DNA from: Erpetoichthys calabaricus
Lineage: Eukaryota; Chordata; Cladistia; Polypteriformes; Polypteridae
Length of the DNA stretch: 64,000 nt
Assembly: GCF_900747795.2 (NCBI RefSeq)
Contig: NC_041394.2
Coordinates: 117,539,228 to 117,603,227, forward strand
Direction of reading: 5' to 3'
Made by a program: the position numbers and the translations under genes. Under the pieces are notes generated by a model that worked only from the letters and a program-made list of their open reading frames with translations, ran no database searches and was not told the origin of the DNA. Positions 23,661 through 35,170 of the stretch are shown piece after piece; position 1 is the stretch's first letter, and every line of letters begins with the position of its first letter.

Positions 23661-23824
23661 TGAATGAAGCATACTACATAAAAGTAAAGACTACAGTAAA
23701 TGGTTCGAAGATCTAATTGAAGATAAATTGTGCCATTTATTTCACATTTTTATCGTTGTTTCTTAATTGGTTTCATAATCTTTTAATTACAATGGATGTC
23801 ACTGAAAAAATTTCAAAGTCTGAT

Positions 23825-23935
23825 TACATTTTCCCTGAAGAAGTGGCCTGAGTTGCCTCGAAAGCTTGCATATTGTATTCTTTCTAGTTAGCCAATAAAA
23901 GGTGTCATTTTGCTTAACTTCTCACCAAAGTCTGT
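23825..23935 (+). repeat. Partial copy of foldback-type repeat
   Basis: CGAAAGCTTGCATATTGTA, then TTAGCCAATAAAAGGTG and CATTTTGCTTAACTTCTCAC match the right arm of the foldback element at 42832-43565. Confidence 0.7.
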
Positions 23936-24489
23936 TCAGTTAGTTTGGGGTTTTGTTGAAAAAAAAACTGTTTCACAACTTCATGTCATATCCATTTCTT
24001 TGCATGTTTCTCATTTTCTTTAGAAAGCACGCTGTGTGTAGAGGGCCTAAGTTTTTTCTTTTCTTTCTAACACTTGGCTGTTGTTTTTTGCAGAGAGAGA
24101 GAGGGGGGTGGGAAGTGACCAAAATCACTGATAACACAGGAAGTATCTTCATTCAGAAATCAGAAGCACAGAAACTGTTTATTTAAGGAGAAAAGTCAAT
24201 GTTCTAGGATCAGTGCACCTTACTGTAAGCATATTGGTGGGGAGTGGGACTTTCATTGCTCAAAAGCAATGTCTATTATCATCGTGTTTGCCACATGAAT
24301 TTTCTCCACATTTGGTAAGTAAACTAGCTTTCTGGTATAGAAGGCAGGGGTTAAAATATACAACTGTACATGAATGTTTTATTGGCATGTAGTGATGTGC
24401 TGAAATGAGCTAAAAATCTTTCAAAATCTGATTAAAAAACCTGGAGAAATTAAGGTCTTATTTTACCTGTTTTTGAGCAGAATGGTTTT
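23936..24489. other. No recognised feature
   Basis: AT-rich with one purine-rich patch (GAGAGAGAGAGG near 24095). No coding or repeat signal. Confidence 0.5.
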
Positions 24490-24800
24490 GTAGACCTTAG
24501 TGTTCTTGTTTCACAAATCCTGCATCCTGGGTTCAAAGTCTGTGCCTGGTCATTGCCAGTGTGGATATTGCATGTCTGCATGGGATTTTCTCCAGGAACT
24601 TGTGTTTTACTCTCACATTCCCATATGAGTGTATTGGGTTAATTGGCAATTTCAAATTATCACAGGTATGGATGTGTGCATAAGCCCTGTGATGGAGTGG
24701 CACTCTATCGGGGCTGTTTCAGACTTTGTCCCAATGCTGTGAGGATAATCTCTGGCAATACATGACCAAGATTTAGATTAAGTGGGGTAGAATTTTTTTT
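24490..24800 (+). repeat. SINE-like dispersed repeat, plus orientation
   Basis: The blocks CCTGGGTTCAAAGTC, TGCATGTCTGCATGGG, TTTTCTCCAGGAACT and TTAATTGGCAATTTCAAATT follow the order of a common fish repeat whose better-kept form contains CTGCGTGGGTTTCCTCC. The copy is old and lacks its GGAT tail. Confidence 0.45.
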
Positions 24801-25009
24801 GTTTTGTTTATTTATGTTTAGCACCTGATGGCAAAACCTGATGGTTTTGTTAAAGGGCATCATACAAATTATTCACTTCTCTCACTTTGATATTTCAGTT
24901 CCAAATTTTGTCCTCTTTCTGCAACCAGACAAGACGTTAGCATCATAAAAAATTTAAAACATAACATTCTCAAGACCATTTAATTGAATTCATAGTGGTG
25001 GGAAGCTCA

Positions 25010-25235
25010 TGTATATTCCAGGAGCATCAGGAAAAAAACCCTGAAAAAGGCAGTAATCCATTTCAGGGTCTAGTAACACATCTGCATATGCTCCACTTAT
25101 ACCATCCTATATGTCTTCAGGATGTGTGAGGAAAACTGGTCTTCCTAGAGGGAAAACAATGTTGAAAAATAGCAGACCTTGCAAACTCGTCCATATCGAC
25201 AGCAACCTGGTATGGAATTTGAAAGCAAGTTGTTG
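25010..25235 (-). repeat. SINE-like dispersed repeat, minus orientation
   Basis: Reverse-strand copy of the family at 24490-24800: GTAATCCATTTCAGGGTC near 25052, GAGGAAAACTGGTCTTCC near 25130 and CTTGCAAACTCGTCCATAT near 25180 match the complement. The two lie in inverted orientation about 200 bases apart. Confidence 0.45.
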
Positions 25236-25274
25236 GATGTGAAGTGACATTACTTTAAAAAATAAAAGAAATTA

Positions 25275-25680
25275 GTTCTCACCAGAAAGCAGGAGATAGA
25301 GGTGGAGGTAGCAGAGTTAAAGATGCTAAGATTTGCACTGGGTGTGATGAGGATGGACAGGATTAGAAATGAGTACATTAGAGGGTCAGCTGAAGCTGAA
25401 CGGTTGGGAGACAAAGTCAGAGAGGCGAGATTATTATTGCGTTGGTTTGGACATGTGCAGAGGGGAGATGCTGAGTATATTGGGAGAAGGATGCTAAGGA
25501 TAGAGCTGCCAGGCAAGAGGAAAAGAAGAAGGCCTAAGAGAAGGTTTATGGATGTGGTTAGAGAGGGCATGCAGGTAATGGGTGTAACAGAACAATATGT
25601 AGAGGACAGAAAGATATGGAAGAAGATGATCCACTGTGGGGACCCCTAACAGGAGCAGCCGAAAGAGGAAGAAGACGTTC
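25275..25680 (+). pseudogene. RTE LINE 3' fragment (same lineage as 8885-12055)
   Basis: This frame encodes only the C-terminus of an RTE protein: VAELKMLRFALGVMRMDRIR, WFGHVQRGDAEYIGRRML and ELPGKRKRRRPKRRFMDVV, ending WKKMIHCGDP. It is followed by the 3' end GGAGCAGCCGAAAGAGG. It matches 9420-8885 closely, with 'LL' added in the stretch before WFGHV. The 115-codon frame is open but is a 5'-truncated dead copy. Confidence 0.85.
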
Positions 25681-26210
25681 TGTAATCCTAGACTGGAAAA
25701 ACCTAAACCATTAGCCACTTTCACATGTATAACCTGGAACATTATCAAGCAATCTAAGCTTGGCTTATTCCTAAACCACTCAATGCAAACTTAGAGTCTC
25801 CAGGTAATAAAGCCTGTTACTGAAATCCAGCTGGGGAACCATTCCAATTTGTGTTGTTTCAAGATAGAAACTGTGATAGCCGGGAGGACTTTTAGGTATA
25901 ACACATGAACTCAACAGTCAAACATATTCTCATGTATAATAAATAACATTTAACAGTGAACAGTGACAGGTATGAATGAATTAATGAATGAACAATCAAA
26001 TGAAACATTATTGCCATGTACAGCTATTAGGAAATTGTCTTGATATTTACAACCATAAATATAACAATAGTAACATTTGAGTATAATGACCCTATAAACT
26101 CTATAAACTTATGAAACAGAAAGTACCATTTTATACAAAAGCGGTGAATGGTGATATATTAAAATTTGCACATTAAATGCACAATGCAGAGCAACAGCAT
26201 ATAGAATTAT
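25681..26210. other. No recognised feature
   Basis: AT-rich sequence. A 16-base echo of the next MITE's end (ATATTCTCATGTATAA) occurs near 25922. Confidence 0.4.
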
Positions 26211-26811
26211 CGTATATTCTCATGTATAAGTCAGGTCTTGAAACCCAAAAAATCGATCATAAAATCAGACCCCAACGTATGTGCCCGTTTAAAAATGCAA
26301 TGCTTAAATTTTTTATTTTTTACATCTTCTTGCCTCCTCCAATCTCACATCAGTTTCTCATGCGCATCAAATTTTGTTGCAGCAGCGCAATTGCCAATTT
26401 CTTTCGCTAATTCAAAGACGTTTAATTTAAAACTAGCTTCATATTTTCTTCTGATCGAACGCTCCATCGTAGATAAGGGATGCTCTTACGATAAAGGTGT
26501 ATAAGGGTGTGAGATACAAAAAACACAAATCAGTGCAAACGTTACTTCGCAATAGTTTGGGTATTACGTAGGCACAATAGAGAGAGACAGAGAGGTTAGG
26601 AACACTCACTGATACAGCGCATTGCCGTGCCCACATAGAAAAAAAAGGCAGTGTGCTCCGTGATTACTCTTTCAGGTGGGCATTAGCATATCATAATCCC
26701 TTGGACCATTAGCGTTAGTTTTCTGCATTCGACTTATATGAACGACATTATAAAATACCAGAAATTATACGGTAAAATCAAGTCCTGACTTATCTGTGGG
26801 AGAATTTATCC
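26211..26811. mobile_element. MITE-like element with degenerate inverted ends
   Basis: The left end CGTATATTCTCATGTATAAG plus TCAGGTCTTGAAAC is inverted at the right end as AAATCAAGTCCTGACTTAT plus CTGTGGGAGAATTTATC. The arms are about 36 bases and moderately diverged. The interior (600 bp) is non-coding. Internal GACTTATATGAACG near 26728 repeats part of the end. This fits a non-autonomous DNA transposon. I cannot assign a superfamily or see a clear target duplication. Confidence 0.55.
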
Positions 26812-27484
26812 ACGAGTACATTCTTGACCAATGCTCTATAAGAGCGCTATGATAGAATCATTGGGGATGTCACACTACAAAACTGTTGGTTAAGGGCTTG
26901 TACTGTGGCTGTCTTCAACTTGCTGTGATTTTCTCAAGAATATGTAAGTGAAGACTACAACTGAAAATTGTAAGAAAAGTCATGCAGTGTGTTACCAGCT
27001 TAAGAAAAAAGCTTTGATCATGAAATCTGCATCTGTGTTCTGAGTTAAGTTAGTTTTAATCTGTTTGCGTCAAAACATACGTATATTTTATACATTTTTA
27101 AACAAATTCTTCTGCCTGGTCCTCCATGCTTGTCTTTAGAGGGTAAATAATCCATTATCATTTCATTAGTTTATAAAAATTGCTTTATAATTGGTTCTAG
27201 ATCATGTAAAAGAAAGTTTTCTGAAAATGTAAAAGAATAATACAATTACATTGTTTACAATGCTAGCTGTTGCTGTGAAATTGCAATTTTTTTGTTCCCT
27301 AATTTAAGAAGACAGACAAAAATGTCTGTTATTAATTTACCCAATTTTTTACCTGCTTAAACAGTTCAATGGTCTTTTTCTGTTAAACGCTTTCATAAGA
27401 GTAATAACATTACAATATAATGTGTCTAATATGCAAAGAAATACTACATATAAGTTAAAACAATTCAGTCAATCAGGATCACAA
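26812..27484. other. No recognised feature
   Basis: AT-rich sequence with no coding block or repeat terminus. Confidence 0.5.
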
Positions 27485-27985
27485 CTTATAATAATAAAAC
27501 TAATAATAAATAATAATAATAATTTTTACATTTAGATAGTGCTTTTCTCACTACTCAAAGTGCTTTACTTATTGAGTGGGGAGCCACTTCAACCACTACT
27601 AATGTGCAGCATCCACCTGGAATGAAGTGATGGCAGCCATTTTGAGCCACTCTCCACAAATTAGTTGTTAGGTGGTGAAGGGGTGAGAGATATGTATCCA
27701 GTTAGAGACAGGGGATGATTACGGAGCTAGATTGACTACGCCATGGTGGTCATTTTAGCCTGGACATTGAGATACATCCTGCTCTTTATGAAGGATGCCC
27801 AGAGATGTTTAATGACCACAGACTTGGTTTTACGTGTCATCTGAAGGATGGCACCATTTTTACTGCACAGTGTCTCTGTCACTCCACTGGAGCATTGGGA
27901 TCCACATTCAGATCACAGTTTAAGCAACCCCTGCTGGCCTATCAACACCTGTTCTAGCAGCAACTCAACAAACATCCTTTGCTTC
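27485..27985 (+). repeat. Dispersed fish repeat beginning with AAT microsatellite
   Basis: After an AAT run (27490-27520) come TTTACATTTAGATAGTGC, CTCACTACTCAAAGTGC, CAGCATCCACCTGGA, GGCAGCCATTTTGAGCC and GGTTTTACGTGTCATCTGAAGG, in the order of an abundant fish repeat that I know from memory but cannot name with confidence. The copy is non-coding and diverged. Confidence 0.5.
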
Positions 27986-28439
27986 AGGTGGATTACCTTT
28001 TCTGAAGTGCCTCTTACAGTTAATGTGTCTCAAAACCTTATCCAAGTATTTTTAACAGGTTGGATTCCTGCCTGGTGCCTTATGCTGCTGGTCTGTGCTT
28101 CAACGTTATTAGCTTATTTCAGAAAAGTGAATATGGTTTTATTTCATTTACACTGATGTCTTTTATTGATTTCTAGGAGCACTCTGCTATGCTGAATTAG
28201 GTACAAGCATTGAGACATCTGATTGGCATTAAATTTATCTCTTAGAAACCTTGGGACCCATGCCAGCATTTCTTCATCTCTGGATAGGTTATCTCATGAA
28301 CCGGTAAACTTCTGTGTTTGTCCCTGGCTTCACAAAGTCATGTGAGCAATTCATGCAGAGAGGATTCTGTATTCTGTACCACACAGCTTTGTTGATTATG
28401 TTTTAGGTAATTCAAATTTCTAGACAGATGGATGAACTG

Positions 28440-28615
28440 ACACCACTGTCAAAATCAAATTCACTGAGCTGTTTCAGGATGAGAATACCTTTACTGGCAT
28501 GCACATGGTGCCAGCACAGTATCATGAAAAAGATGACCGAATTACACAGTTAATTTAATTAGAGGAGTATGTGATTAGTGAGCATGTGTCATGTCTTTGC
28601 AAGTTACTGATAAAC
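28440..28615 (+). repeat. Dispersed repeat, partial copy
   Basis: TCAAATTCACTGAGC, GATGAGAATACCTTTAC and TCTTTGCAAGTTACTGATAAA match 30095-30280 in order, with many differences between. Non-coding; class unknown, LTR-like by length and order of blocks. Confidence 0.55.
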
Positions 28616-30089
28616 AGCATTTTTCCCATTCTGGACTAGCTTTGTGAATTTGCTTTTTCCATTAGTGCAGCAAGCAGGATTGAATTGTCAAAGACAAATT
28701 TGCAAAGCCAGTTCAGGTTGAAAATATATTTTTTTTCTACTTAGGGAAGACACCATCACCTTATTTCATTTGTCATCTGTCCTGTGATGTACAGTATTTT
28801 CAGAGAATATATAGGCCAACACCTGACTGATGCATAGTTGTGATGCATCTTATGTAGCTCCATGCCACTTCTTGACAATGTTCAATTCTTAGATGACTGG
28901 CATATTAAGGGAAGGAAGTCCATCTAATTTCTAAACCAATGTATTTAGAACGTCTCAGCAAGCATCAGATGCCATGCAAAGAAAGTCCATGGACAGTGTC
29001 AGCCTATCACTGTGTTTTCTACAAACACAGAATTGAGGTTGTCAGCGATGGATTTGAACCCAATACGTGTGTTGACAAGCAGACTAATCATACTGAATTT
29101 GAAAATCCTCAAACTGCGCACAGTAAAACTGCTAGAGTTAAATAAACTCTTACAGAGTTAAAGTAACCTTTTAAGTTGACCCACTGATATACTTAAAATG
29201 TTTATTTTCCCCTGTTTCACTCTGCACAAAAACCTTCTATGACAGAGGGTCATGGTATATAGTACTGTAAAAAGCTGCATATATTTGATACAGGTTAAAG
29301 GCCCTGAGCAGCTCCTCTCAGCATTTTATTTATGTTGCCGCACATTCATTACATAGCCCAAAAAAGTTCTGGTTTTCATTTTCTGTCTCCTTTATTGCTA
29401 ATCAAAATGAATGTACCACTGTTAAATCTAGCTGCAACCTTGGGCGGCTTGCCTAGGAAATAATATATCTCATAATATTGTAAAAAGATTAGGATATGGT
29501 GCACTGTTGTCTTTTTCTAAGAAAACGTTTTACTACAAGCATTTACTCCTTACTTACTTTTTAAATGTATTTTTAAATGCTCCTTTGCTTTTCATTCACT
29601 TCTGTGGTGAGAGTTAAAACAGCATATTTCCATCTGCCGACATGATGAGAACTATATAGATTCAACTGGAAGTATGTTTCACCATCTTTTGTGCCAGTGA
29701 CATCATACAATGATTCTCACACACATTCTCAAGTGTCACTCATTTTGAGAAGGCCAATAAGAGTCTGGCACGCTCTTCTCACCGGTGAAAGGCATTCAAG
29801 AAACCCCAGCCAATACTCTTTACTATCTTCCCTAAATTACTTTATCTTTCTCAATTTCCTTCTTTTCTCTCGTAGCACCCAAGACTTCTAGGTGATGTAC
29901 ACTACATACCAGTGGGGGGGGTCCAGTACTACAGATGAAAGAGACAGGCACTTACCCATCCTGGAAGGGCTCGTACAGATCATTCAGATCCCGGCCTCCC
30001 TAGTCACCAACTTGACAGAAAATACCGTCTTATCTTATCCGGGGCCAAAGGTGAGTGGGAGAGGCAGAATTTGGTTGCAGCATCAATTG
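28616..30089. other. No recognised feature
   Basis: Unremarkable AT-rich sequence. Short open frames show no family resemblance. Confidence 0.5.
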
Positions 30090-30400
30090 TAACAGAGTCA
30101 AATTCACTTTGTCGTTTCACGATGAGAATACCTTCATTAACACGCATGTGGAACCACCACAGCACCGTGAAGGACATGACTGAATTAGAGCTGTTGGTTA
30201 TGCTTCTTAAATACATAGTTATTTACAGGAGTACATGATTAGTGGCCATTTCTCATGTCCTTGCAAGTTATTGATAAATGGACTCTTGGAGTCAGAAGTC
30301 TGGTACTCTAGATTATACTAGCTTCTAATGAATACTTAACCTTCTACAAGAATAATAGCGGAACTGGGTCACAGATGAAAAGGCTTTAATTAAAATGCTT
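30090..30400 (+). repeat. Dispersed repeat, longest copy
   Basis: It carries both the 28440-type blocks (TCAAATTCAC, GATGAGAATACCTTC, CCTTGCAAGTTATTGATAAA) and the 14470-type block (GTACTCTAGATTATACT, GGGTCACAGATGAAAAGG). This shows that the two shorter copies belong to a single family. Ends are undefined. Confidence 0.55.
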
Positions 30401-31904
30401 TATAACAGTCCTAAAGACAAAGGCTAACGAATAAGAAGGATATAGTAATCAATGTATAATCAAATAGTGAAAATCATATTTAACAATAAAAATCAACTCT
30501 AACATCACCTTACAAGTAAAAATTTGGATTGCTTAGAAAAGGTGCTAGCACTTCATAGGACATATGGAGAATGAATAATCACATTTGAAACATGTGCATA
30601 TTCCCACCAAAATTTTGTATGCATTTTTTTTAGCATCACATTATTAACTAGGGTGGCATCTTGCTGACATAGTGGAATCAAATTTAACAAATAAATGACT
30701 TTTCACTTGCAGTGATCAAACCTCCCTCAGTGGTCAGTAATCATTAGAAACAAATGCTTCAGCATTTTTCTAACATAGATTCCTTTCATCTCAGTATATA
30801 CTAAGATATCCCACAAAGGCAAAACACAGGACTTTCATTTGTGCAGTTACTTTTGCTTCAGGATAAGAAGCTTTCATCATTTGAAACACAACTGAAAAAA
30901 CAAATACCAGCTAGGCCACTGTAACAGCTAGAGGATGTTTGAGCTTCTCCACCTTTCTTTAAAATTGTTTTTCAAAATGTAAGAATGATTACAACATCTG
31001 AAAACAACATTAGTGGCTAAAACCAACAAAGAACAACCAACAAAAAATCAAGCCTATATAAAATACAAAATACAGTACCAGATCTGAAGTGCAATGCTTT
31101 TCAGAGATAAAAATGTCTGGCAGTTCAGTCAACTTTGTAATGTTGCAAGCTCTCTGCCTGATTTTTAGCAGTTGGAGGATGCTTTATTATGTTTAATATT
31201 GCATTGACTTGGTGGTGAGTCCAATAAACTGAATTTTAAAGAAAATTATTTACTCTATGGCAATCTACCAGCAATTTTATAAAATATGGCAACATTTTGA
31301 TACACAAGATGCTCTTAACCTAGTTTGCTGTTTAGTTTAACTCTGAGAATACAACACCTTTTGTCACTTTTTTGACCGTGAGTTTGCCTATTCCTAAGAA
31401 AGATCTTCCTAGTCTTCCTCTGAAAATATTTCTGTGCAGGCTTTTCACTCTGTGCTTAACAGAAGCTAGGATCATGAGTGATTCCAAGATGAAATGTTTG
31501 TTTTTAGACATAAGTGAATACAGAAGTAACATAAATTTACCAAAGAACAAATGAGTGAATTGTCTGCCTCTTTCTTTCAGTTAGTTATGGAGTGTAACTT
31601 TCTACAGAAAAGAGTAGAACGTTTTCATCGACTACAGCTGGAGATTTCATAACCACCATAGTTTTCACTCAAACATTTCTCTGGAAAACTGTCTAAGTTG
31701 AGAGGTTTACAAAACAGTGACATTTCAACTAACAACCAAGTACATACTACACTGAGCATTCAATGGTCACCCCTGTGATTTCACTACTGGTTGATACTCC
31801 TCTTGAATGGGTTGCAATTCTGTATGCTGAACAACATCGATGAACATTTGTTTTCCATGACTTTCTTTAGGAATTTCTTCAGTGTTTCATTTTCCCACTC
31901 ACAG
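30401..31904. other. No recognised feature
   Basis: AT-rich, low-complexity patches; nothing recognised on either strand. Confidence 0.5.
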
Positions 31905-32010
31905 AATTTCTGTGAGAAACCAGTAGTAGGGTGTTGTATCATGTTAGCCATTATGGATGCAATGAGAAGTCACCTATTTATTTTGTTTAGTTAGCCAATA
32001 AAAGGTGTCT
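31905..32010 (+). repeat. Fragment of foldback-type repeat family
   Basis: GGGTGTTGTATCATGTTAGC and ATGCAATGAGAAGTCA match the outer flank of the foldback repeat (complement of 43566-43612), and TTAGTTAGCCAATAAAAGG matches its arm. The two blocks sit side by side here with the intervening tip sequence shortened. Confidence 0.6.
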
Positions 32011-32210
32011 ATTTAACCAGGGAAATAAGTCCATAAGAGACTTTATGTTTAACAATCAGGGCATTGGCTGTAGATTCAGAAAGGGAAAACTTCACACTGG
32101 CATCTTTATTTCGTAGCAGTTTAAACCAAGCTACAACTCAGAGCATTCAATACATTTCTTGAGCGCAGATCCATTAGGATATTTACTGTAAAGGCACCAT
32201 CCACTTCTAA

Positions 32211-34020
32211 AGGCACTGTTAATTCTTTTTTTTTAAATATTTTTATTAATTTTATTGTAATCATTCATACAAATCGATCAATTTTTACAAAAAATAGGAT
32301 TGAAAAACAAGTCGACTCCCACCACTGAGATAGAGAGCATGGCCAACGGGGTAAAACTTAAGGCTTGTAAACATACCTAAATTGATGAGTTTATTAGGCC
32401 AATAGAGATGAATGGAGAAGAAAAAGAAATGCTGAGATAGTTGCTTTCTCGGTGTTTAAAGAGCTTATTCTAAAATTTTATTGATTGTATCCTGCCAGGT
32501 TTTAAAAAAATTCTGTATAGATCCTCTAACTTAATATTTGATTTTTTCCAGTTTCAAATAGTATAAAACAAACATCGGTTTCCCACTGACTTAAAAGAGG
32601 AGAGTTAGGATTCTTCCAGTTTAGCAAAATAAGTCTGCATGCCAAAAGTGTAGTGAATGCAATCACAGTTTGTTTGTCCTTCCTCATTTTAAACCCATCT
32701 GGAAGAACACTAAACACAGCTGTTAATGGGTTAGGAGGGATTGTGACACCAAGGCTGTCTGAAAGGCACTTAAACATTTTGGTCCAAAATGATGTTAATT
32801 TGGCCCAAAACATGTGACCCAGTGAGGCTGGGACTTGATTGCAGTGTTCGCAGGTTGGATCTTGCCCTGGAAACATTTTGGACAGTTTTAGGCGAGACAG
32901 ATGTGCTCGATATATAACTTTGAGTTGAATAATTGTATGCTTAGCACATATAGAGCTCGAGTGAAGTCTCTGCATTGCTACTTTCCACTCCCTTTCTGAT
33001 ATATTGATTAAGAGATCTTTTTCCCATTGTCCTCTTGGATCTTTGAAAGGGAGGGACTGTAAAATAATTTAACATATTGCAGAGATGGTGTCTAAGTCCT
33101 TGAAATTGAGCAATATTTTTTCCAGCATGTACGAGGGTACAAGATGAGGAAAATTGGGCAGGTTCTGTTTAACAAAGTTACTAATTTGAAGATAGTGAAA
33201 GAAATGTGTAGCTGGAAAGTTAAATATGGAATGTAATGGTTTGTAGGATGCAAAGATATTGTCTATATAAAGATCTCTGAACATTTTAATCCCAAATTTT
33301 TTCCAGATATTAAAAACCACATATGTTTGCGAGGGTTGAAAAAGGTGGTTCTCTTGCAGAGGTGCCACAGATAAAAGCTTCTCCATCTTAAAATGCTTTC
33401 TACATTGGTTCCATATTCTGAGTGAGTGAAGCACAAATGGGTTATTAGTATATTGCTGATACCTTGTATTTATTGGGGCACAAAGCAGGGAATATAAAGA
33501 AGTACTGCAGGATTTTACTTCTGTTGCGGACCAGGCCTGTGTATGTTCATCTATTTGTGTCCAGGTTTTTACAGCTTGTATATTTGCTGCCCAGTAGTAA
33601 AACTGAAAGTTAGGTAGAGCCATGCCACCTTCTGCCTTAGGTCTTTGTAGGGTCGCTCTTTGGATACGTGGATGTTTTGAGTTCAGAATAAATGAGGTTA
33701 TTGTTTAATCTAATTGCTTAAAAAATGATTTATTGATGTATATAGGAATGTTTTGAAATAAAAAAGAAGCTTAGGAAGACTATTCATCTTAACAACGTTA
33801 ATTCTTCCAGGTAGAGTGAGGTGAAGGGTTGACCATCTATGCAAGTCTTGCTTAATTTTTTCCATACAGACAGCGACATTTTGTTGATAAAGATCTGTTT
33901 ACTTGTGATGTTTACCCCTAGGTATATAAACTGATCTGCAATGATAAAAGGTAGGGTGTATAATCTAATATTATATGCTTGAGAATTCATTGGAAAGAGT
34001 ACACAGGCACTGTTAATTCT
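32211..34020 (-). mobile_element. 5'-truncated L1 with 16-bp target-site duplication
   Basis: AGGCACTGTTAATTCT at 32211-32226 is repeated exactly at 34005-34020. The enclosed 1778 bp reads on the minus strand as the 3' third of an L1 and ends at the left copy in a T-rich (poly-A on the sense strand) tract. A long perfect duplication plus A-tail plus 5' truncation is the textbook product of target-primed reverse transcription. The flawless duplication suggests a fairly recent insertion. Confidence 0.92.
32526..33990 (-). pseudogene. L1 ORF2 C-terminal fragment
   Basis: The minus strand encodes the end of L1 ORF2. 33990-33784 is past the reverse transcriptase core (ADQFIYLGVNITSKQ). 33623-33069 begins MALPNFQFYYWAANIQA, a standard fish L1 segment. 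32975-32526 holds the C-terminal cysteine-rich motif (PTCEHCNQVPASLGHMFW). The three blocks are in different frames, so the copy carries at least two frameshifts in addition to the truncation. Confidence 0.85.
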
Positions 34021-34364
34021 CTGAAGCTGGGTAAAACAGGGTCAACTTTGTAGAACAGTCATACTTTGCCTCTTCTTTATTTTTATTGTATAGAGGCAGT
34101 TATGTATTATTGTCTGAAACTAAAAGAAAAACCCCAGGGAAACTTGAAAGCTTGCCATACATTGAGATTAACAGGGCAGGCATTTGGAATCAATCCAGCC
34201 TCTCAGTCTCTCAGGTTGCTGAATTTACCAGTTATATTAAATAGGTTATTTCATTTTCATGCATTAGTGGATTCTGCTGTGTTTTATAAGTTCGCGTTAA
34301 CAGAATATTTGAACCTCCAGAGCATTCCTCTAAAAATAAAATAAAAAATAATATTAAATTAAAA

Positions 34365-34425
34365 GCAGACCCCCGTGACCCTGTGTTTGGATTCAGCGGG
34401 TTAGAAAATGGATGGATGGATTAAA
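34365..34425 (+). repeat. SINE-like tail with GGAT repeats
   Basis: CAGACCCCCGTGACCCTGTG, TTCAGCGGGTTAGAAAATGG and ATGGATGGAT match the 3' end of the copy at 37478-37616. Only the last 60 bases are present. Confidence 0.7.
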
Positions 34426-34839
34426 TTAAAACATTTGTGCTGTTAGGAAATGGTTAGTGGAATTTTCTATACCTCTCATTGCACTTCATTCTCGGTGTCT
34501 ATGTTTGGAAGAAATTTCATTTAATACTAAGGTTCCCAATGAGGGCAGTACTGCCCAATGGTGGGCGCTAAAGAAATCTAAGGGGGCATTTCTGGTCCAA
34601 GACATATTAAGGGGTCGTTGAGGACCAGCCGCCGCCCCTTTGGGGAATACTCGCTAGAATGCGCTGAAAAGTTTGATTTATATTAAATCATCGAACACAT
34701 GTTTCAACCAATTAATTCATCCAAGTAATTTTAGACTGAACCAAAGTAGATATATAGTAGATAATAGTATTTTCAAGTTTCTCCCCCAGACCGACAGAAG
34801 GCAACCCCCCCCCCCCCCTTGATTATGAGCATGGAGGCT

Positions 34840-35170
34840 CAACCCTGCTGGGGACTGTGGCTACCACCAGGGGGTGCCAGGACATTTGCAGGGCCCTATA
34901 CGGCAGCAGTTCCACCACATCTGGAAGTGCTGCTGGAAGAAGCTCGTTGGGCACCTGGACTCCATCCAGGTGCCCTATAAAAGGAGCCAGTCACCACCAC
35001 TCAACGGGCAGAGTCGGGAGGAAGTGGACTAAGCTCGTGAGGGGCAGTGGAGGCGGAAAAACTGGCTGAGAGAAGGTACTGTGTTTTACTGTGCCCAGGC
35101 TATTGTGTTTCTTTGGGGAGCAGAGAAAAGCGCTCCCCAACTGTAAATAAAACCTTGTGCTGTGTCGGGG
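34840..35170 (+). mobile_element. LTR-like non-coding repeat with TATA box and poly(A) signal
   Basis: GC-rich modules (GGAAGTGCTGCTGGAAG; CACCTGGACTCCATCCAGG) lead to CCCTATAAAAGGAGCC near 34973-34988 and, about 160 bases later, CTGTAAATAAAACCTTG near 35139-35155. A TATA box plus polyadenylation signal in 330 bases is the layout of a short LTR. The block is the plus-strand relative of 12200-12760. It has no coding region and looks like a solo copy. A C-run (34807-34818) lies just upstream. Confidence 0.45.
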
